The notes: a model not told the origin generated them from the sequence alone. 15,399 nt of DNA from Clostridia bacterium (GCA_900765095.1 CAAFRB010000063.1:1-15399), one strand, 5' to 3'; counted from the first letter of the stretch, positions 6,561-14,228 are shown. Translations and numbers: made by a program.

Positions 6561-8126
6561 ATGAATATAGAAACTATAAACCAACCAATAAATATGACGA
6601 GGTTAGTTGGAAGTGAGAAGAAAACTAAAGTCATAGAAGGTGATGTTAATGTGCCTGATATCAAGCCAGACATATTAAGTTTAACATGTGTTGAAAATGA
6701 AGTCTTTATAACTAAACAAGAAATATCAGATGGAAAAGTAAATATTGAAGGCACGATGGAAGTCTGCATAATTTATATGTCTGAAGATGAAGGCGGATCT
6801 TTTAGAAATTTAACTGGTAGCTTTAACTTCACAGAATCATTTAATATGAATGACATTAACGAAAACTCAATAGTTGATTTGAAAGTGTTTAAAGGACCAA
6901 TAGAATGTAAGGTTGTGAATGGAAGAAAAGTAAATATTAAATCTCCTGTGACATTAGACATAAGAGTTATGAACACATCTGAATGTAACATTGCAAAAGA
7001 TGTTGTAAATGAAAAAAATCTTGAATTACAAAAGAAGAATATTAATTTGAATGTATTACAAAATTGTAAAATGCAAGACATTGACGTGCAGGAAACAGTA
7101 AGTCTTGATGAAGGCTGTAAACCAATAGGAGAAATATTACGATGCTCTTTAAAGATAACAAATGAAGATTATAAAATTAGTTATAACAAAATCTTTGCTA
7201 AAGCGGATGCTATCGTAAAGATAATATACGTCGCAGATGACGAAACACAAAGCATCGAATCGTTCGAAACATCAATACCAGTAATGGGCTTCATAGATTA
7301 CGAAGGAATAAACGATACTATGGAAGTAACTCTTGATTATTGTGTAAGAGCATATTGCATAAAACCTTTATATCAAGATTTGAAATCATTAAGCTTTTCT
7401 GTTGACGGAAAAATTGGAGTTAGAGTTTGCGTGTATCAAAAAGAATCGACTGAAATAATAGATGATATATATTGTCCAGATTGCAATTTAAAGTGTGAAT
7501 ACGAGGATATAAGACTATTGCAGAACTTAATTAATCAAGTAGATAGTATCGAAATTACACAAGGACTGTTAGTACCCGAACTAGATAACATTAAAATCTT
7601 AAATATAAATGCACAACCAAATATAAACACTAAAAACGTGTTGGACGGGAAGATTGCACTTGAAGGAAATGTTAACTTTAACATATTGAATTATAATGAG
7701 AACAAAAAAGTGCTTGATGATAAAAAGATGGAATTGCCATTTGCACAAGTCGTGAAAGTACCAAATCTACAAAGCGGAATGAATGTGAATGTGGAGATGA
7801 ATATATGCAATATAGAGTTTGCTAAAATAGATTCTAATCAGATTCAAATGAAATTAGATGCCAAGGTCACAACTCATGTTAATAAAGAGGAAAATATAAA
7901 CGGTATAAAAAATATAGAATTATCGGAAGAGAAACTTCCCGAGATGCCGAGTATTATCATATATTATGTGAAAGCAGGCGATACACTATGGAATATCGCA
8001 AAAAGATATAGAACCACAGTAAAAGAAATAATGACTTATAACGAATTAAAAGATGACAAAATATATCCAAATCAACAGCTTATAATTCCAAAAAGAAGTA
8101 TTAAAGTAACTGCAGAATTATTATGA
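6561..8126 (+). CDS. SPOCS (DUF3794) and LysM domain protein, probable spore coat/cortex component
   Basis: A 521-aa protein. Most of it consists of SPOCS/DUF3794-type segments, about three repeats (roughly residues 30-140, 200-295 and 330-445). Each is beta-rich and contains phrases such as VPDIKPDIL (31-39). The C-terminus is a LysM domain, about 468-513 (YVKAGDTLWNIAKRY and YPNQQLIIPKR), which binds peptidoglycan or related glycans. This architecture is typical of clostridial proteins associated with the spore envelope. No signal peptide or membrane segment is seen, which fits assembly from the mother-cell cytoplasm. AGGAGGG (6547-6553) lies 7 nt before the ATG. yunB follows after a single base, so the two genes are surely co-transcribed and translationally coupled. 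I cannot assign a specific gene name. Confidence 0.88.
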   Translation: MNIETINQPINMTRLVGSEKKTKVIEGDVNVPDIKPDILSLTCVENEVFITKQEISDGKVNIEGTMEVCIIYMSEDEGGSFRNLTGSFNFTESFNMNDINENSIVDLKVFKGPIECKVVNGRKVNIKSPVTLDIRVMNTSECNIAKDVVNEKNLELQKKNINLNVLQNCKMQDIDVQETVSLDEGCKPIGEILRCSLKITNEDYKISYNKIFAKADAIVKIIYVADDETQSIESFETSIPVMGFIDYEGINDTMEVTLDYCVRAYCIKPLYQDLKSLSFSVDGKIGVRVCVYQKESTEIIDDIYCPDCNLKCEYEDIRLLQNLINQVDSIEITQGLLVPELDNIKILNINAQPNINTKNVLDGKIALEGNVNFNILNYNENKKVLDDKKMELPFAQVVKVPNLQSGMNVNVEMNICNIEFAKIDSNQIQMKLDAKVTTHVNKEENINGIKNIELSEEKLPEMPSIIIYYVKAGDTLWNIAKRYRTTVKEIMTYNELKDDKIYPNQQLIIPKRSIKVTAELL

Positions 8127-8127
8127 T

Positions 8128-8808
8128 ATGGAAGAGCGTTTAGGTTTCAATGAACACAAAAAGAAACTTTACATACTAGAATATATAGTAATATTATTAG
8201 CAATTTGGTTAACCTTTGAATTAATAACATATTTAGCAGAACCAACAATAATGGAACTTTGTAAGGTAAGAGCAGAAAGTCTTGGAATATCAATATCAAA
8301 TAAAGCAGTTCAGGAAGTCATGAATGATGTTGGATATTTAGATTTAATAATATTAGATAGAGATGAAAACGGAAAGATATTAGCACTTCGTGCAAATGTA
8401 ATAGAAATGAATAGAATAGCTACAGAAATATCTATTAGAATTCAAGAGATGAATAATGAATTAAAAGAATCATTTGTCAGAATACCGATAGGAAATTTTA
8501 CGAGAAATGCGTTGTTAGCAGGAAGAGGACCTGCGTTAGAAGTTAAGCTAATTCCAACAGGAACAGTAAGCATAGAATTTAAAACAGAATTTATATCGAC
8601 TGGAATAAATCAAACGCGTCATAGAGTATATTTAGAAATAAAAAGTAAAATGGGAATAGTAGCTCCATTTACAAGTGAAAGAGTAGAAGTAGTAAATCAC
8701 GTAAATGTGGCAGAAACAGTACTTATAGGAGATGTACCAGACACATTTTATAATTTAGAAAAATTTGATGAAATCACTCCAGACACGACACTTAACCTTT
8801 GGCAGTAG
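8128..8808 (+). CDS. yunB: Sporulation protein YunB
   Basis: A 226-aa protein matching the YunB family. It has a short basic cytoplasmic N-terminus, one transmembrane segment (about 15-36, LYILEYIVILLAIWLTFELITY) and an extracytoplasmic domain. Family-like features are the AVQEVMNDVGYLDLI-type stretch, an IPIGNFTRNALLAGRGPALEVKLIPTG-type central motif, and a C-terminal TLIGDVPDTFYN-like end (VLIGDVPDTFYN here). In B. subtilis yunB is a mother-cell sigma-E gene needed for normal spore formation; its mechanism is unknown. The ATG lies one base after the upstream TGA with no clear Shine-Dalgarno site, so translation probably depends on ribosomes finishing the SPOCS-LysM gene. Confidence 0.92.
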   Translation: MEERLGFNEHKKKLYILEYIVILLAIWLTFELITYLAEPTIMELCKVRAESLGISISNKAVQEVMNDVGYLDLIILDRDENGKILALRANVIEMNRIATEISIRIQEMNNELKESFVRIPIGNFTRNALLAGRGPALEVKLIPTGTVSIEFKTEFISTGINQTRHRVYLEIKSKMGIVAPFTSERVEVVNHVNVAETVLIGDVPDTFYNLEKFDEITPDTTLNLWQ

Positions 8809-8823
8809 CAGAAAAATAAAAAC

Positions 8824-8852
8824 TGTACAACAATATAAAATAGAAGTATAAT
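8824..8852 (+). promoter_or_regulatory. Sigma-A promoter of the unknown membrane protein gene
   Basis: TGTACA (8824-8829), 17 nt, consensus TATAAT (8847-8852). The predicted start, near 8859, leaves room for the GGAGG site at 8869-8873. The gene can therefore be expressed apart from the sporulation pair. Confidence 0.6.
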
Positions 8853-8880
8853 TAAGTATAGAAGAAGTGGAGGAATTAAT

Positions 8881-10485
8881 ATGAATGATGAATTGGACGA
8901 ATTAGATGAAATACTAGTAGAACGTGGGGTTTCAAGGCAATCAGACTTTTATGACTACATAAAACGTAGAATGGTATATGCAGAAATATTACAAGACTTG
9001 ATAGATAGTGTCGGAAGACGTGGAGGTTTCAGAATAGCAGAAGAATTAGCAGAACTTAATGAACTTAAGAATAAAAATTTAGAAATAATGCGTACGAGAT
9101 ATCAGCATTACAATATGTTAAGAAATAGTGGTGGCAAGGGAACTGTAGAAAAAAGATTAGACAAATATGGTGATACGTATATGAATAGTGCTATATGCAG
9201 AGTATCTGATACGATGGGCTGGAGAATGCTTGATGAAATAAAACGCACAACTTTAGGGGGAAGCGTAATAGAAGCAGAAGAGAAAATACGTAATGTTTAT
9301 TCCGATTTAGAAGTGATATTGGCTAAAGATAAAGAACTAATGGAAATAACTAGACAATATGACAGAGTAAATGAAGATATGAGAAGACATTACAAACCTA
9401 AAGAAGTAGGCAAAATTCAGATGTTGAAAGAAGCAACTGAAAACATAAGAAAGATGAAACTTGAAAAGAAGTTAGCACTTATACTTGGAGTGGGAGTTGC
9501 AATAGCAGGAATAAATTATTGTTCAACACTAAATAGAATGGATAACGACTATTCTTCAAAATCTTATTCACAAGTAGCTAAACAAGAACAAAGAATAGAC
9601 AATTCATATCAGCAAACAAATTATCAAGCGGGCGCAACAATAACTAATTTAAGTGATATAGACTCTATCACAAAAGTCAGTCCTACAATTACTACAAAAA
9701 AGGAAAATGTTGAACCTGAACCAACTCCTACTGTTAAATTTATGGAAACAGCAGCTGATGTAACTACAAGAGCACCGTTTGTATATACAGATACAAATCC
9801 GGTAACACAGACTCAAGAAGCAAACTCAAAGGCCACTTCAACACCAAAATCAAAAGTAATGCAAAGTGAGTTAGAAGCATGTGTTGACAGTATGTCGCCT
9901 GAATTTATATCAGTATTGGCAGATGCAATAAGGGAAGGTGACAAAAGTCTTCCAACAACAATCAGAGACGGTGAAGGAATCTATTATGCAAAACCTGGAT
10001 TATCAGACGAGGAGATTGTTAAATCGTATTTTAAGGCATTAGACCCTGTATTGAGAGGCAGAGCAAAAGCTGCTTACCCTGCTGCCTATCAATTACCTTA
10101 TGTAATGGGGGCAGCAATAAAGTATGATATGATGATGAGGGAAGGTATACCAATGGAAAACATTGATTTTTATTTTCATTATTCGTCACGTGGGGCGGCT
10201 ACAAGCTATACTATACAAGAAGTTGAAATACGAAATGGGTATAAAGTAGAAGTTGACAAGATAAAAAATGGTAAAGCTTCATATAAAGATTCATTATCAA
10301 AACTATGCATAGCAAAAGGAACACTTGATAAAGTATTAAATGTTATAGGATTCTCCGAAATTGATGACAATTCAGTATTTGACGAAGCTATAGTTGCTAC
10401 AAACAATAATTTAATCAAAGTTATATGCGAAGCAATGCGAGCAGAAAAAGCAAGAGAAAATAATAATTACGATATGGATAGATAG
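8881..10485 (+). CDS. Single-pass membrane protein of unknown function
   Basis: A 534-aa protein I do not recognise. Residues 1-195 are charged and probably helical (LDELDEILVERG, EELAELNELKNKNLEIM, TRQYDRVNEDMRRHY), with no signal peptide, and look cytoplasmic. A single hydrophobic segment at about 197-215 (LALILGVGVAIAGINY) is preceded by Lys/Arg, suggesting N-in, C-out. Residues 217-325 form a low-complexity linker rich in Ser, Thr, Gln and Pro, typical of wall-spanning or extracellular linkers. A folded C-terminal domain (about 326-525) has YPAAYQLPYVMGAAIKYDMM and two cysteines (334, 476) in its first and middle parts. GGAGG (8869-8873) supports the start. Position after yunB hints at an envelope or spore link, but its own promoter weakens that. 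A terminator hairpin facing the opposite operon follows the stop. Confidence 0.75.
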   Translation: MNDELDELDEILVERGVSRQSDFYDYIKRRMVYAEILQDLIDSVGRRGGFRIAEELAELNELKNKNLEIMRTRYQHYNMLRNSGGKGTVEKRLDKYGDTYMNSAICRVSDTMGWRMLDEIKRTTLGGSVIEAEEKIRNVYSDLEVILAKDKELMEITRQYDRVNEDMRRHYKPKEVGKIQMLKEATENIRKMKLEKKLALILGVGVAIAGINYCSTLNRMDNDYSSKSYSQVAKQEQRIDNSYQQTNYQAGATITNLSDIDSITKVSPTITTKKENVEPEPTPTVKFMETAADVTTRAPFVYTDTNPVTQTQEANSKATSTPKSKVMQSELEACVDSMSPEFISVLADAIREGDKSLPTTIRDGEGIYYAKPGLSDEEIVKSYFKALDPVLRGRAKAAYPAAYQLPYVMGAAIKYDMMMREGIPMENIDFYFHYSSRGAATSYTIQEVEIRNGYKVEVDKIKNGKASYKDSLSKLCIAKGTLDKVLNVIGFSEIDDNSVFDEAIVATNNNLIKVICEAMRAEKARENNNYDMDR

Positions 10486-10522
10486 AAAAAAAGCCCTACA
10501 GTTATTTGAAACTGTAGGGCTT
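10486..10522 (-). terminator. Terminator of rplM-rpsI, possibly bidirectional
   Basis: A perfect 13-bp stem, AAGCCCTACAGTT (10491-10503) with AACTGTAGGGCTT (10510-10522), loop 6 nt. The A-run at 10486-10492 reads as T7 after the hairpin on the minus strand, so it is a strong terminator for rpsI. On the plus strand only TT follows, so the hairpin could stop the convergent gene (ending at 10485) only weakly. Confidence 0.9.
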
Positions 10523-10537
10523 GTAATATATAAAATA

Positions 10538-10948
10538 TTATCTCTTACTGAATTGTGGAGCTTTTCTAGCTTTCTTAAGACCTGGTTTCTTTCTTTCTTT
10601 CATTCTTGAATCTCTTGTCAATAAACCAGCAGCCTTAATAGCAGGTTTGTATGCTTCATCAGCTTTAACTAAAGCTCTAGCAATACCGTGTCTGATAGCA
10701 CCAGCTTGACCTGTTAAGCCACCACCTTCAACTTTAACTATAACATCATACTTTCCTTCTGTACCACTAACAGCGAAAGGTTGTTTTGCAACAACTCTTA
10801 AAACTTCAGCAGGTAAGTATTCAGTAATATCTTTACCATTTATAGTAAAAGCGCCTTTACCTGGCATCAATCTAACTCTAGCGATAGAAGTTTTTCTTCT
10901 ACCAGTTCCGCAAAATACGGCTACATCTTTTTTAGCAACTCTAGGCAT
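10538..10948 (-). CDS. rpsI: 30S ribosomal protein S9
   Basis: A 136-aa protein with the full S9 signature: GTGRRKTSIARVRLMPGKG near the N-terminus, the GGGLTGQAGAIRHGIARAL segment in the middle, and the canonical basic C-terminus KKPGLKKARKAPQFSKR that reaches the P-site tRNA. A few extra residues precede GTGRRK compared with the 130-aa norm. It is the second gene of the rplM-rpsI operon, 13 nt after rplM. AAGGAGGAG (minus strand, 10955-10963) overlaps the rplM stop codon, so the two genes are probably translationally coupled. Confidence 0.97.
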   Translation of the reverse strand: MPRVAKKDVAVFCGTGRRKTSIARVRLMPGKGAFTINGKDITEYLPAEVLRVVAKQPFAVSGTEGKYDVIVKVEGGGLTGQAGAIRHGIARALVKADEAYKPAIKAAGLLTRDSRMKERKKPGLKKARKAPQFSKR

Positions 10949-10961
10949 TTATTTCTCCTCC

Positions 10962-11396
10962 TTAAAAGTTGTATACTTCTGGTTTTTGAGCTTGTTGTTC
11001 ATGCTCAGCACCTCTGTATACTTTTAATTTTGTTAACATTTTTCTTCCTAAACTGTTCTTTGGAAGCATTCCTTTAACAGCAAGCATAAGAACGTTTGCA
11101 GAATCTTTAGCCATCATATCTTTAGCTTGTAATTCTTTCATGTTACCAATGTAACCTGTATGTCTTCTATATATCTTGTCTTCCATTTTATTTCCTGTTA
11201 AAATCATTTTGTCAGTATTTACAACAACAACATAATCACCAACATCTAAGTTAGTTGTATAAGTTGGTTTGTGTTTTCCTTTTAATAGTTTTGCAACTTC
11301 TGATGCAAGTCTACCAAGAACTTTACCATCAGCATCGATTACATACCATTTTCTTTCAATTTCGCTAGCTTTAACGCTATGTGTAACATTATTCAT
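10962..11396 (-). CDS. rplM: 50S ribosomal protein L13
   Basis: A 144-aa protein with canonical L13 features: KWYVIDADGKVLGRLASEVAKLLKGKHKP near the N-terminus, GDYVVVVNTDKMILTGNKMEDKIYRRHTGYIG, and the VKGMLPKNSLGRKMLTKLKVYRGAEHEQQAQKP C-terminal region. It is the first gene of rplM-rpsI. The GGAGG site (minus strand of 11410-11414) is about 13 nt from the ATG, longer than usual; no better in-frame start exists between them. An L13-type leader precedes it and probably gives feedback control. Confidence 0.97.
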   Translation of the reverse strand: MNNVTHSVKASEIERKWYVIDADGKVLGRLASEVAKLLKGKHKPTYTTNLDVGDYVVVVNTDKMILTGNKMEDKIYRRHTGYIGNMKELQAKDMMAKDSANVLMLAVKGMLPKNSLGRKMLTKLKVYRGAEHEQQAQKPEVYNF

Positions 11397-11442
11397 GGTA
11401 CTATCTAAACCTCCATTTCAAATACATTTTATTTAAATAATC

Positions 11443-11493
11443 GTTTCGTGATATTATAAGGCATCCGGGGTATCCTCTAATACCATGCGAAAC
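11443..11493 (-). promoter_or_regulatory. L13-type ribosomal protein leader
   Basis: Read on the minus strand, GTTTCG (11493-11488) pairs with CGAAAC (11448-11443) and closes a 39-nt loop. The loop has an inner GGTAT/ATACC hairpin and the conserved-looking stretch GGATACCCCGGATGCC. Transcription from the promoter at 11495-11523 should begin at about the first base of this stem. Size, position before rplM and sequence fit the Firmicutes L13 leader as I remember it (Rfam L13_leader), where L13 represses its own operon. Confidence 0.7.
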
Positions 11494-11494
11494 T

Positions 11495-11523
11495 ATTTTA
11501 ATACCAAAATCGCAATTTGTCAA
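11495..11523 (-). promoter_or_regulatory. Sigma-A promoter of rplM-rpsI
   Basis: On the minus strand, TTGACA (11523-11518), 17 nt, TAAAAT (11500-11495). It is near-consensus and placed so that the transcript begins with the L13-type leader stem. It diverges from the infC promoter, whose -35 lies only about 50 bases away. Confidence 0.85.
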
Positions 11524-11575
11524 CAAAAAATATAAAAATGGCTTAACATAATTCAAACGTTTTTTCAAAAAGGTA

Positions 11576-11603
11576 TTGACAAATTTTATTAGCATAGTAT
11601 AAT
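11576..11603 (+). promoter_or_regulatory. Sigma-A promoter of infC-rpmI-rplT
   Basis: Consensus TTGACA (11576-11581), 16 nt, consensus TATAAT (11598-11603). Transcription should start near 11610, giving a leader of about 190 nt before infC. Confidence 0.9.
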
Positions 11604-11610
11604 AATATAC

Positions 11611-11738
11611 GGTTCAAGAAGAAGTCATCCACTTCTCACCCTAACATATATGTGTTAGAGGTTAAGATAATTAGTACGAATTAGATTTTACGAATTATTG
11701 TATGTGGTGACTTAAGTCTTTAACTTAAGTCTTTTTTT
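11611..11738 (+). promoter_or_regulatory. L20-type attenuator leader of the infC operon
   Basis: Hairpin AGAAGT/ACTTCT (11620-11636) is followed by TCACC (11636-11640) and a hairpin CTAACA/TGTTAG (about 11641-11658). A further AT-rich stem comes next, then GGTGA (11706-11710) and a terminator, GACTTAAG (11709-11716) with CTTAAGTC (11724-11731) plus T7 (11732-11738). TCACC can pair with GGTGA, which would compete with the base of the terminator stem. This matches the known Firmicutes logic in which ribosomal protein L20, the last gene product of the operon, binds the leader and promotes termination. The rest of the gap, 11739-11790, holds nothing I can identify. Confidence 0.75.
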
Positions 11739-11802
11739 ATGCGTAGACATGAAAAAATGGACCATTGCTTATAAAGCAAATTAAGAATAAGGAGTGATTT
11801 GT

Positions 11803-12315
11803 ATCAAACAAGAACTTTCTATCAATGAGGAAATCGTAGCTAAAGAAGTAAAAGTTATTGATGAAAACGGTGAACAACTTGGAGTTATGTCAGTTGCAGA
11901 AGCTCAAAAAATAGCTGATGAAAAACAACTAGACCTAGTTGAAGTAGCACCTGGTTCTGATCCAGTAGTGTGCAAAATAATGGATTACGGAAAATATAAG
12001 TACGAGCAAACTCGTAAGGAAAAAGAATCTAAGAAAAAGCAAAAAGTTGTTGAAATTAAAGAGATTCGTTTGTCTTCAACAATTGATACACACGATTTTG
12101 AATTCAAATCTAAAAATGCTAGAAAATTTTTAGAGGATGGAAACAAAGTAAAAGCAACGATTAAATTTAAGGGAAGAGAGGTCAACAATACAACATTTGG
12201 TGCAAACGTTTTAAATAAGTTTGCAGAATCATTAGAAGATGTTGGAACAGTTGATAAAGCCCCAAAATTAGAAGGCAGAAGTATGATGCTTATGATTAAT
12301 CCAAAACAACAATAA
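11803..12315 (+). CDS. infC: Translation initiation factor IF-3, probable non-canonical start
   Basis: IF-3 binds the 30S subunit, checks start-codon pairing and prevents early subunit joining. The N-domain (SINEEIVAKEVKVIDENGEQLG, then KIMDYGKYKYEQ), the lysine-rich linker (RKEKESKKKQK) and the C-domain (VVEIKEIRLSSTIDTHDFEFKSKNARKFLEDGNKVKATIKFKGRE) are intact, about 170 aa in all. No ATG or TTG lies in frame at the right place. The in-frame GTG at 11794 overlaps the AAGGAG site (11789-11794) and cannot be used with it. ATC at 11803 is 8 nt from that site; ATT at 11797 is only 2 nt away. IF-3 genes of several bacteria use ATT or similar rare starts for self-regulation, so ATC 11803 is my choice. 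First gene of infC-rpmI-rplT. Confidence 0.92.
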   Translation: MKQELSINEEIVAKEVKVIDENGEQLGVMSVAEAQKIADEKQLDLVEVAPGSDPVVCKIMDYGKYKYEQTRKEKESKKKQKVVEIKEIRLSSTIDTHDFEFKSKNARKFLEDGNKVKATIKFKGREVNNTTFGANVLNKFAESLEDVGTVDKAPKLEGRSMMLMINPKQQ

Positions 12316-12341
12316 TTATATTTTAGAAGGGAGTTTTGACT

Positions 12342-12539
12342 ATGCCTAAAATGAAAACACATAGAGCTATCAAAAAGAGAGTTAGCTTTACAGGTACAGG
12401 AAAAATCAAAAGAAACAGAATGAATAGAAGACATTTACTAAACGCTAAAACAGCAAAGAGAAAAGCAAGATTGAGAAGACCAACAACAGTTGATAAGACA
12501 ATGGAAGCAACTGTAAAGAAAATGTTACCATACGGTTAA
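12342..12539 (+). CDS. rpmI: 50S ribosomal protein L35
   Basis: A 65-aa, highly basic protein with the L35 signature MPKMKTHRAIKKRVSFTGTGKIKRNRMNRRHLL and a standard C-terminus. ATG 12342 is preceded by AGAAGGGAG (12325-12333). A longer in-frame reading from TTG 12336 adds only two residues and is unlikely. It lies 26 nt after infC and 30 nt before rplT. Confidence 0.97.
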   Translation: MPKMKTHRAIKKRVSFTGTGKIKRNRMNRRHLLNAKTAKRKARLRRPTTVDKTMEATVKKMLPYG

Positions 12540-12569
12540 TATAAGTAAGATTGAAAGGAGAGAAGACTA

Positions 12570-12920
12570 ATGGCAAGAGTAAAAACAGCAAAAATTACAA
12601 GAAAAAAACATAAAAAAGTTTTAAAAATGGCTAAAGGCTATTATGGAGCAAAAAGCATTAGATTTAGAATGGCTAACCAAGCCGTAATGAAATCTTTACA
12701 ATATGCTTACGTTGGAAGAAGACTTAAAAAGAGAGATTTCAGAAAATTATGGATTACAAGAATTAATGCTGCTGCAAGAGCAAACGGTGTAAATTACAGC
12801 ACATTAATCAATGGAATGAAGAAAGCAAACATTAACGTAAATAGGAAAATGTTAGCTGAAATGGCAGTAAATGATCCTAAAGGATTCAGCGAAATCGTAG
12901 CAGCTGCTGTAGCTAAATAA
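12570..12920 (+). CDS. rplT: 50S ribosomal protein L20
   Basis: A 116-aa basic protein with the L20 pattern MARVKTAKITRKKHKKVLKMAKGYYGAKS, then YAYVGRRLKKRDFRKLWITRINAAAR and a C-terminus ending FSEIVAAAVAK. It is an early-assembly 23S rRNA-binding protein and the likely effector of the leader at 11611-11738. GAAAGGAGAG (from about 12554) precedes the ATG. It is the last gene of the operon, followed by a strong terminator. Confidence 0.97.
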   Translation: MARVKTAKITRKKHKKVLKMAKGYYGAKSIRFRMANQAVMKSLQYAYVGRRLKKRDFRKLWITRINAAARANGVNYSTLINGMKKANINVNRKMLAEMAVNDPKGFSEIVAAAVAK

Positions 12921-12946
12921 GAAAATTAAATCAGAGAAATTTGAAG

Positions 12947-12995
12947 TGAACTCCACTTGCTAAACGAAAAGTTTAGCAAGTAGGGTTCATTTTTA
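12947..12995 (+). terminator. Terminator of infC-rpmI-rplT
   Basis: TGAAC...ACTTGCTAAAC pairs with GTTTAGCAAGT...GTTCA (12947-12990) around a GAAAA loop. The stem is about 19 bp with internal mismatches, then T5A and more Ts. Read-through past it would enter the spoIID-type gene. Confidence 0.9.
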
Positions 12996-13014
12996 TTATA
13001 CAAGTTCTAAAAAC

Positions 13015-13054
13015 ACCTCTTGTCCACATAGAATTAATTATGAGGACAGGAGGT
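13015..13054 (+). promoter_or_regulatory. Hairpin that masks the spoIID ribosome-binding site
   Basis: ACCTCTTGTCC (13015-13025) can pair over 11 positions (one U-G wobble) with GGACAGGAGGT (13044-13054), around an 18-nt loop. The second arm contains the AGGAGG Shine-Dalgarno site (13048-13053) of the gene starting at 13061. CATAGAAT (13027-13034), inside the loop, resembles a sigma-E -10 element. A transcript started there would lack the first arm and leave the site open. The hairpin is read from the sequence; its role is inference. Confidence 0.5.
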
Positions 13055-13060
13055 ATTTTT

Positions 13061-14033
13061 ATGCGAAAATTCATACCCTTTTTTCTAATTTTAATGGTTA
13101 TAGGTTTCCTAACACCAAATCTATTCTTGATAGGTGCAATCAGTTTAAAAGCAGATAAAGAATCTGGAGATACCGAAATTCAAGCCGAAAGTGTTAACAA
13201 CGATAAAATAAAATTATTACTAACCGCAGAAAACAAAATAATAGAACTAAGTTTTGATGACTACATAAAAGGAGTCCTAATTCGGTGAAGTACCGATAAC
13301 TTATGAACTTGAAGCACTTAAAGCCCAAGCACTAGTTGCAAGAACATATACACTATACAAATTAAAAAATAATCCTGGTGCCCACAGCGGTGCCGATATG
13401 TGTGACGATATCAACTGTTGTCAATGTTATAAAACAAAAGAATATGCATTTGCATCGTGGGATGATTCTGAAGAAAATGAAAAGTGGGAGAAATTAGAAG
13501 AAGCAGTAGATGCAACTAAAAATCAGGTTATAACATATAATGGTGAGATAATATCAGCCTTCTTTCATGCACATAGTGGAGGGAAGACCGAAAATGTAAA
13601 ATTTGTTTGGGGAGGAAACGAAATCCCATATTTACAAAGCGTTGATGGAAATGAAGATGAAGCATATAAAGATGTTAAAGAATTTACAAAAGAAGAATTT
13701 GCAGAATGTATAAAAAGTATAGCACCAGATTATCTAACGAATGATTATGAAATAGAAATTCTAGACTATACAGGAAGCGGAAGAGTAAATCAATTAAAAA
13801 TTGGAGAAACGGTAGTAAAGGCTACAGAATTAAGAAAATTAACTGGGATACGTTCAACAAATTTCAGAATACAAAAAAACGAAAATGGCTCTATAACATT
13901 TTACACTATTGGATATGGACACGGAGTGGGAATGAGTCAATACGGTGCAAATGCTATGGCAAAGAAAGGCATTCAATACGATGAGATAATTAAACACTAC
14001 TATACAGGCGTTGAAATTGAATCATACACTTAA
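13061..14033 (+). pseudogene. spoIID: SpoIID/LytB-type lytic transglycosylase, frameshifted
   Basis: Two reading frames together give a SpoIID-type protein of about 323 aa. The first frame, from ATG 13061, has an N-terminal hydrophobic anchor (FIPFFLILMVIGFLTPNLFLIG) and then ELSFDDYIKGVLI, before stopping at TGA 13286-13288. Removing one base near 13283 restores YIKGVLIGEVPITYELEALKAQALVARTYTLY, the core SpoIID motif. The frame then runs to 14033 with HAHSGGKTENVKFVWGG and a C-terminal GYGHGVGMSQYGANAMAKKG. SpoIID cleaves glycan strands with SpoIIP and SpoIIM during engulfment. The shift falls immediately before the Glu of GEVP, the expected catalytic residue. H-x5-C-x5-C in AHSGADMCDDINCC resembles the zinc site of the C. 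difficile protein. It could be a recent pseudogene, a base-call error, or a second copy. Start supported by AGGAGG (13048-13053). Confidence 0.8.
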
Positions 14034-14228
14034 ATAAATTTCTGATAATAAAAATACACGTAAAATAGAACTTAACTTAAACTTTGCAGTTTGATAAATA
14101 TTTTAAGAGAAAATTAATTTTATAATTGATTGAAGAATTAATTTTACATTTATTTTGAAGTTATTTTTATGTATGTTTTTTGTTATGCTAAATAAATTGT
14201 TATCACTTAATTCATATATTTACAAAAC

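Noticed and set aside
11401..11595. Minus-strand open frame of 64 codons upstream of rplM
   Set aside because: It covers the rplM promoter and L13-type leader, which explain the sequence better.
11794..11796. GTG as the infC start
   Set aside because: It overlaps the only Shine-Dalgarno site, so it cannot be used with it.
11985..12434. Minus-strand open frame across infC and rpmI
   Set aside because: Shadow of two unmistakable ribosomal-operon genes.
13275..13295. Programmed +1 frameshift in spoIID
   Set aside because: The P-site codon before the TGA is CGG, and its tRNA would not re-pair with GGT in the +1 frame. No stimulatory element is evident.
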